Virus record (IMG/VR): IMGVR_UViG_3300036832_001373 | Span: 83,530-147,529 of that record | From: a virus | DNA length: 64,000 nucleotides | Reading direction: 5' to 3' (one strand) | Shown: positions 62,542 through 64,000 of the stretch, piece after piece | How the letters are laid out: each line of letters starts with the position of its first letter | Numbering within the stretch: position 1 is the first letter of the stretch | Program-made: the position numbers and the translations under genes | Notes under the pieces: model-generated | The model's database searches: none | What the model was told of the DNA's origin: nothing | What the model saw: only the letters and a program-made list of their open reading frames with translations

Positions 62542-62978
62542 GAAGTTGAACGCTACAGCGGCCCGTACACGCGCCTGAATTTTTGGGGCACAGGGGCCGC
62601 CTCTCTCTGGAAAAACGCTTCAGCGGCTTGAGGGAACGGTGTATCGACCGTTCTATAGGCTGTTGGCCTGGAGCGTTTTTCCAGACTTGATCAACGTTTG
62701 ATCAAGTACAGATCAACAATCGAGAAAGGAGGAGATCAAAGATCGATCAATCGAACTAGACTTTTGAACTAGTCTTCGTCTGCGGCGTCTTGCCGCGGCC
62801 GAAGAAGCTCAAAGAAGCTCAAAGAAGCTCTAAAAAGGCGCTTCGCCCCAAAAAAGGCGTCTTTTTTTGGCAAAACGCGTGTGCCCCGCGGCCCGCGGCG
62901 GCAAAAGCCCCGGCAAAGCGGCCAACCGGCCGTCCCGGTTCGAAACCACACCCAAAACTACAGAAAGTGAAACAAAAC
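62542..62978 (+). other. Non-coding region with a large stem-loop and duplicated gene leader
   Basis: After the 62541 stop there is a GC-rich stretch, the 62607-62684 stem-loop, then ATCAA-rich DNA with AAAGGAGGAG but no frame behind it. From 62782 the leader repeats that of the GC-rich paralogue. No gene of 30 codons or more with a ribosome site is seen. Confidence 0.45.
62607..62684 (+). ncRNA. 78-nt structured element with a 13-bp outer stem
   Basis: CTGGAAAAACGCT (62607-62619) pairs perfectly with AGCGTTTTTCCAG (62672-62684). Inside, GAACGGT (62634-62640) pairs with ACCGTTC (62647-62653). No U-tract follows, so it is not a simple terminator; could be a small RNA or a cis-element. Confidence 0.5.
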
Positions 62979-63524
62979 ATGGCACGTGCAGAATCTATGG
63001 TTGCTTTCATTGCCCAGCTCCGCACCCACGCGGCAATCAACCAAGGGACGGAATGGGACCTTCTTCCTCCTGACGATTCGATCGTCGCCGCTCTGATTGG
63101 GAACGGTCGTAAGATGAATCGGATCATCGAGGGAGTGGGACGCAAGTTGAGCGTCCTTCGTTCCCAAGGTGGAATCGAGAACGCCGATTGGTCGGTGCTC
63201 GCTGCGATGGGCTACGATGAGCTTCTGGCTCATCCAGCCAATCGGGAGGCTGCTGGTCTCGCTCAGATTGCCGACGCCAACGATCCAGTCGCGAAGTTGA
63301 TCGCGGCTGCTAAAGCTTCCGGTGACAACGTGGTAGCTCTTCCTCCTCCGGCTCCAATCGAAGCGTCGGTCGTTGATGCTCCGGTTGAAACTGCCTCGGT
63401 CGAATCGAAGACCGAGGAACCGACCGAAGAAGCTAAGGAGGAAGTGGTTGAGCTTCCTTCGATCTTCTCTGCGATCCGGGACCAAGTCGAAGAGACCGAG
63501 ACCAAGCGTCCTCGTCGTCGCTGA
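62979..63524 (+). CDS. Unknown protein, paralogue of the GC-rich gene (181 aa)
   Basis: The N-terminal 70 residues match the 61.8-kb protein. A second helical part has MGYDELLAHPANREAAGLAQ; then a Pro/Val/Glu-rich disordered region and IFSAIRDQVEE before a basic end (KRPRRR). Its GC content is intermediate between the phage average and the GC-rich copy. Single-gene unit with own leader and terminator. Confidence 0.7.
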   Translation: MARAESMVAFIAQLRTHAAINQGTEWDLLPPDDSIVAALIGNGRKMNRIIEGVGRKLSVLRSQGGIENADWSVLAAMGYDELLAHPANREAAGLAQIADANDPVAKLIAAAKASGDNVVALPPPAPIEASVVDAPVETASVESKTEEPTEEAKEEVVELPSIFSAIRDQVEETETKRPRRR

Positions 63525-63535
63525 TCCAAGTTGGT

Positions 63536-63559
63536 GGTGGGGCTTCGGCCCCACCTCTT
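63536..63559 (+). terminator. Intrinsic terminator after the 63.5-kb gene
   Basis: GGTGGGGC, TTCG loop, GCCCCACC, TCTTT, starting 11 nt after the stop; same tetraloop design as the terminator at 62151. Confidence 0.8.
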
Positions 63560-63587
63560 TCCTTCAAACTTAAAATGGAGAACCGAA

Positions 63588-63782
63588 ATGGACAACTTGA
63601 AATTGATCTTGAACGGTCGTGAACCTCTTGTCTCCTACGACAATGAGTTCAACGGAGTTCGTTACTTCCACATACGACGTATGTGGAAAGACAAAACAGG
63701 TCGACACTTTCCAGGCAAACAAGGAATCTCAGTTCCTATGTCAGAGAAGGAATCGTTGATCGAAGCGTTGAAGTCGTTGTAA
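63588..63782 (+). CDS. PC4/YdbC-like ssDNA-binding protein (64 aa)
   Basis: ATG 63588 behind GGAG. FNGVRYFHIRRMWKDKTGRH followed by FPGKQGISVPMSEKESLIEA matches the beta-beta-alpha core of the transcriptional coactivator p15/PC4 family (G-x-x-Y-F-x-IR...PGK-x-GIS). Bacterial and phage members bind single-stranded DNA. Probably early or middle gene product acting in replication or transcription. Confidence 0.72.
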   Translation: MDNLKLILNGREPLVSYDNEFNGVRYFHIRRMWKDKTGRHFPGKQGISVPMSEKESLIEALKSL

Positions 63783-63816
63783 AATCCAACCACTTCAACC
63801 AAAAGTGGTTGCCTAT

Positions 63817-63846
63817 GCCATCCAGCCCTGTCTGGATGGCGTTTTA
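63817..63846 (+). terminator. Intrinsic terminator after the PC4-like gene
   Basis: GCCATCCAG, loop, CTGGATGGC, then GTTTTAAA. An AACCACTT/AAGTGGTT stem lies just before it. Confidence 0.75.
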
Positions 63847-63850
63847 AATA

Positions 63851-63990
63851 GTTATTGGTTGAATTTGCCGTGTTAGTTGGAAATTCTGCTCTTTTAGGGC
63901 TAATTTCCAACTAACAAGGAGATTTCCAACGAGTATTGCCCTGGAGGCCCCTGGATATAGAGTTTCAAGAGGTTATTGGTTGGATTAGCC
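63851..63990. repeat. Direct repeat pair enclosing a 14-bp inverted repeat
   Basis: GTTATTGGTTGAATTTGCC (63851-63869) recurs as GTTATTGGTTGGATTAGCC (63972-63990). Between them GTTAGTTGGAAATT (63872-63885) pairs with 63902-63915. No gene is visible from 63783 to the window end. Confidence 0.45.
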
Positions 63991-64000
63991 TAGGAAAAAG

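Noticed and set aside
1-64000. tRNA genes
   Set aside because: No cloverleaf with a T-loop GTTC and matching acceptor stem was recognised by eye; a dedicated scan (tRNAscan-SE) could still find one.

Overview
The window is part of the genome of a contractile-tailed (myo-type) bacteriophage of the T4 superfamily. The T4-type head genes are recognisable from sequence: a gp20-like portal, a gp21-like prohead protease and a gp23-like major capsid protein of 520 residues. So are the contractile sheath, the tail tube and a long tape-measure protein. The host is probably a Gram-negative, likely alphaproteobacterial, species. That is inferred from a small membrane protein of the DUF3309 type (57.2 kb), a muralytic amidase next to a signal-peptide protein, and a patch of very GC-rich DNA at 61.6-62.2 kb.

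Layout. From 1 to 60.6 kb nearly every gene is read leftward, in tightly packed and often overlapping late operons. In transcription order (right to left) these are: (i) 60.6-45.4 kb, many small proteins, a lysis cassette (49.7-52.1 kb) and small membrane proteins; (ii) 45.4-36.3 kb, fibre-like proteins, portal, core-type proteins, a protease fused to a scaffold-like tail, and the major capsid protein; (iii) 35.5-19.8 kb, fibre and neck-region virion proteins with a glycosyltransferase/methyltransferase pair; (iv) 19.8-10.4 kb, collagen-like fibres and two beta-helix (tailspike-like) proteins; (v) 9.6-0 kb, sheath, tube, a tube-like protein, a gp26-like chaperone, and a tape measure with two peptidoglycan-hydrolase-like domains that runs off the left edge. 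From 60.7 kb onward genes are read rightward, mostly as single genes with their own terminators.

Mobile DNA is dense. There are eight homing-endonuclease-like genes (six GIY-YIG-like, one HNH-like, one PD-(D/E)XK-like) and two small HEG-free group I introns of about 265 nt. One intron splits the sheath gene after only eight codons. The other splits the capsid gene 23 codons before its stop. A free-standing endonuclease gene lies beside each intron. The rightward endonuclease genes each sit in a unit headed by the same rigid 27-bp promoter-like motif (AGGGAAACTA, 8 nt, AACGTTAAC).

The most interesting pattern is an N-terminal leader of about 10-20 residues (hydrophobic/amphipathic, ending in L-x-E or L-x-D) shared by at least 16 otherwise different proteins, and resembling the N-termini of the capsid protein and the prohead protease. 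It looks like a capsid-targeting and protease-processing signal analogous to that of T4 internal proteins. If so, this phage packages a large set of ejected proteins, including a possible ADP-ribosyltransferase (57.8 kb) and three proteins sharing an apparently undescribed 'PAI-HP-TG' module.
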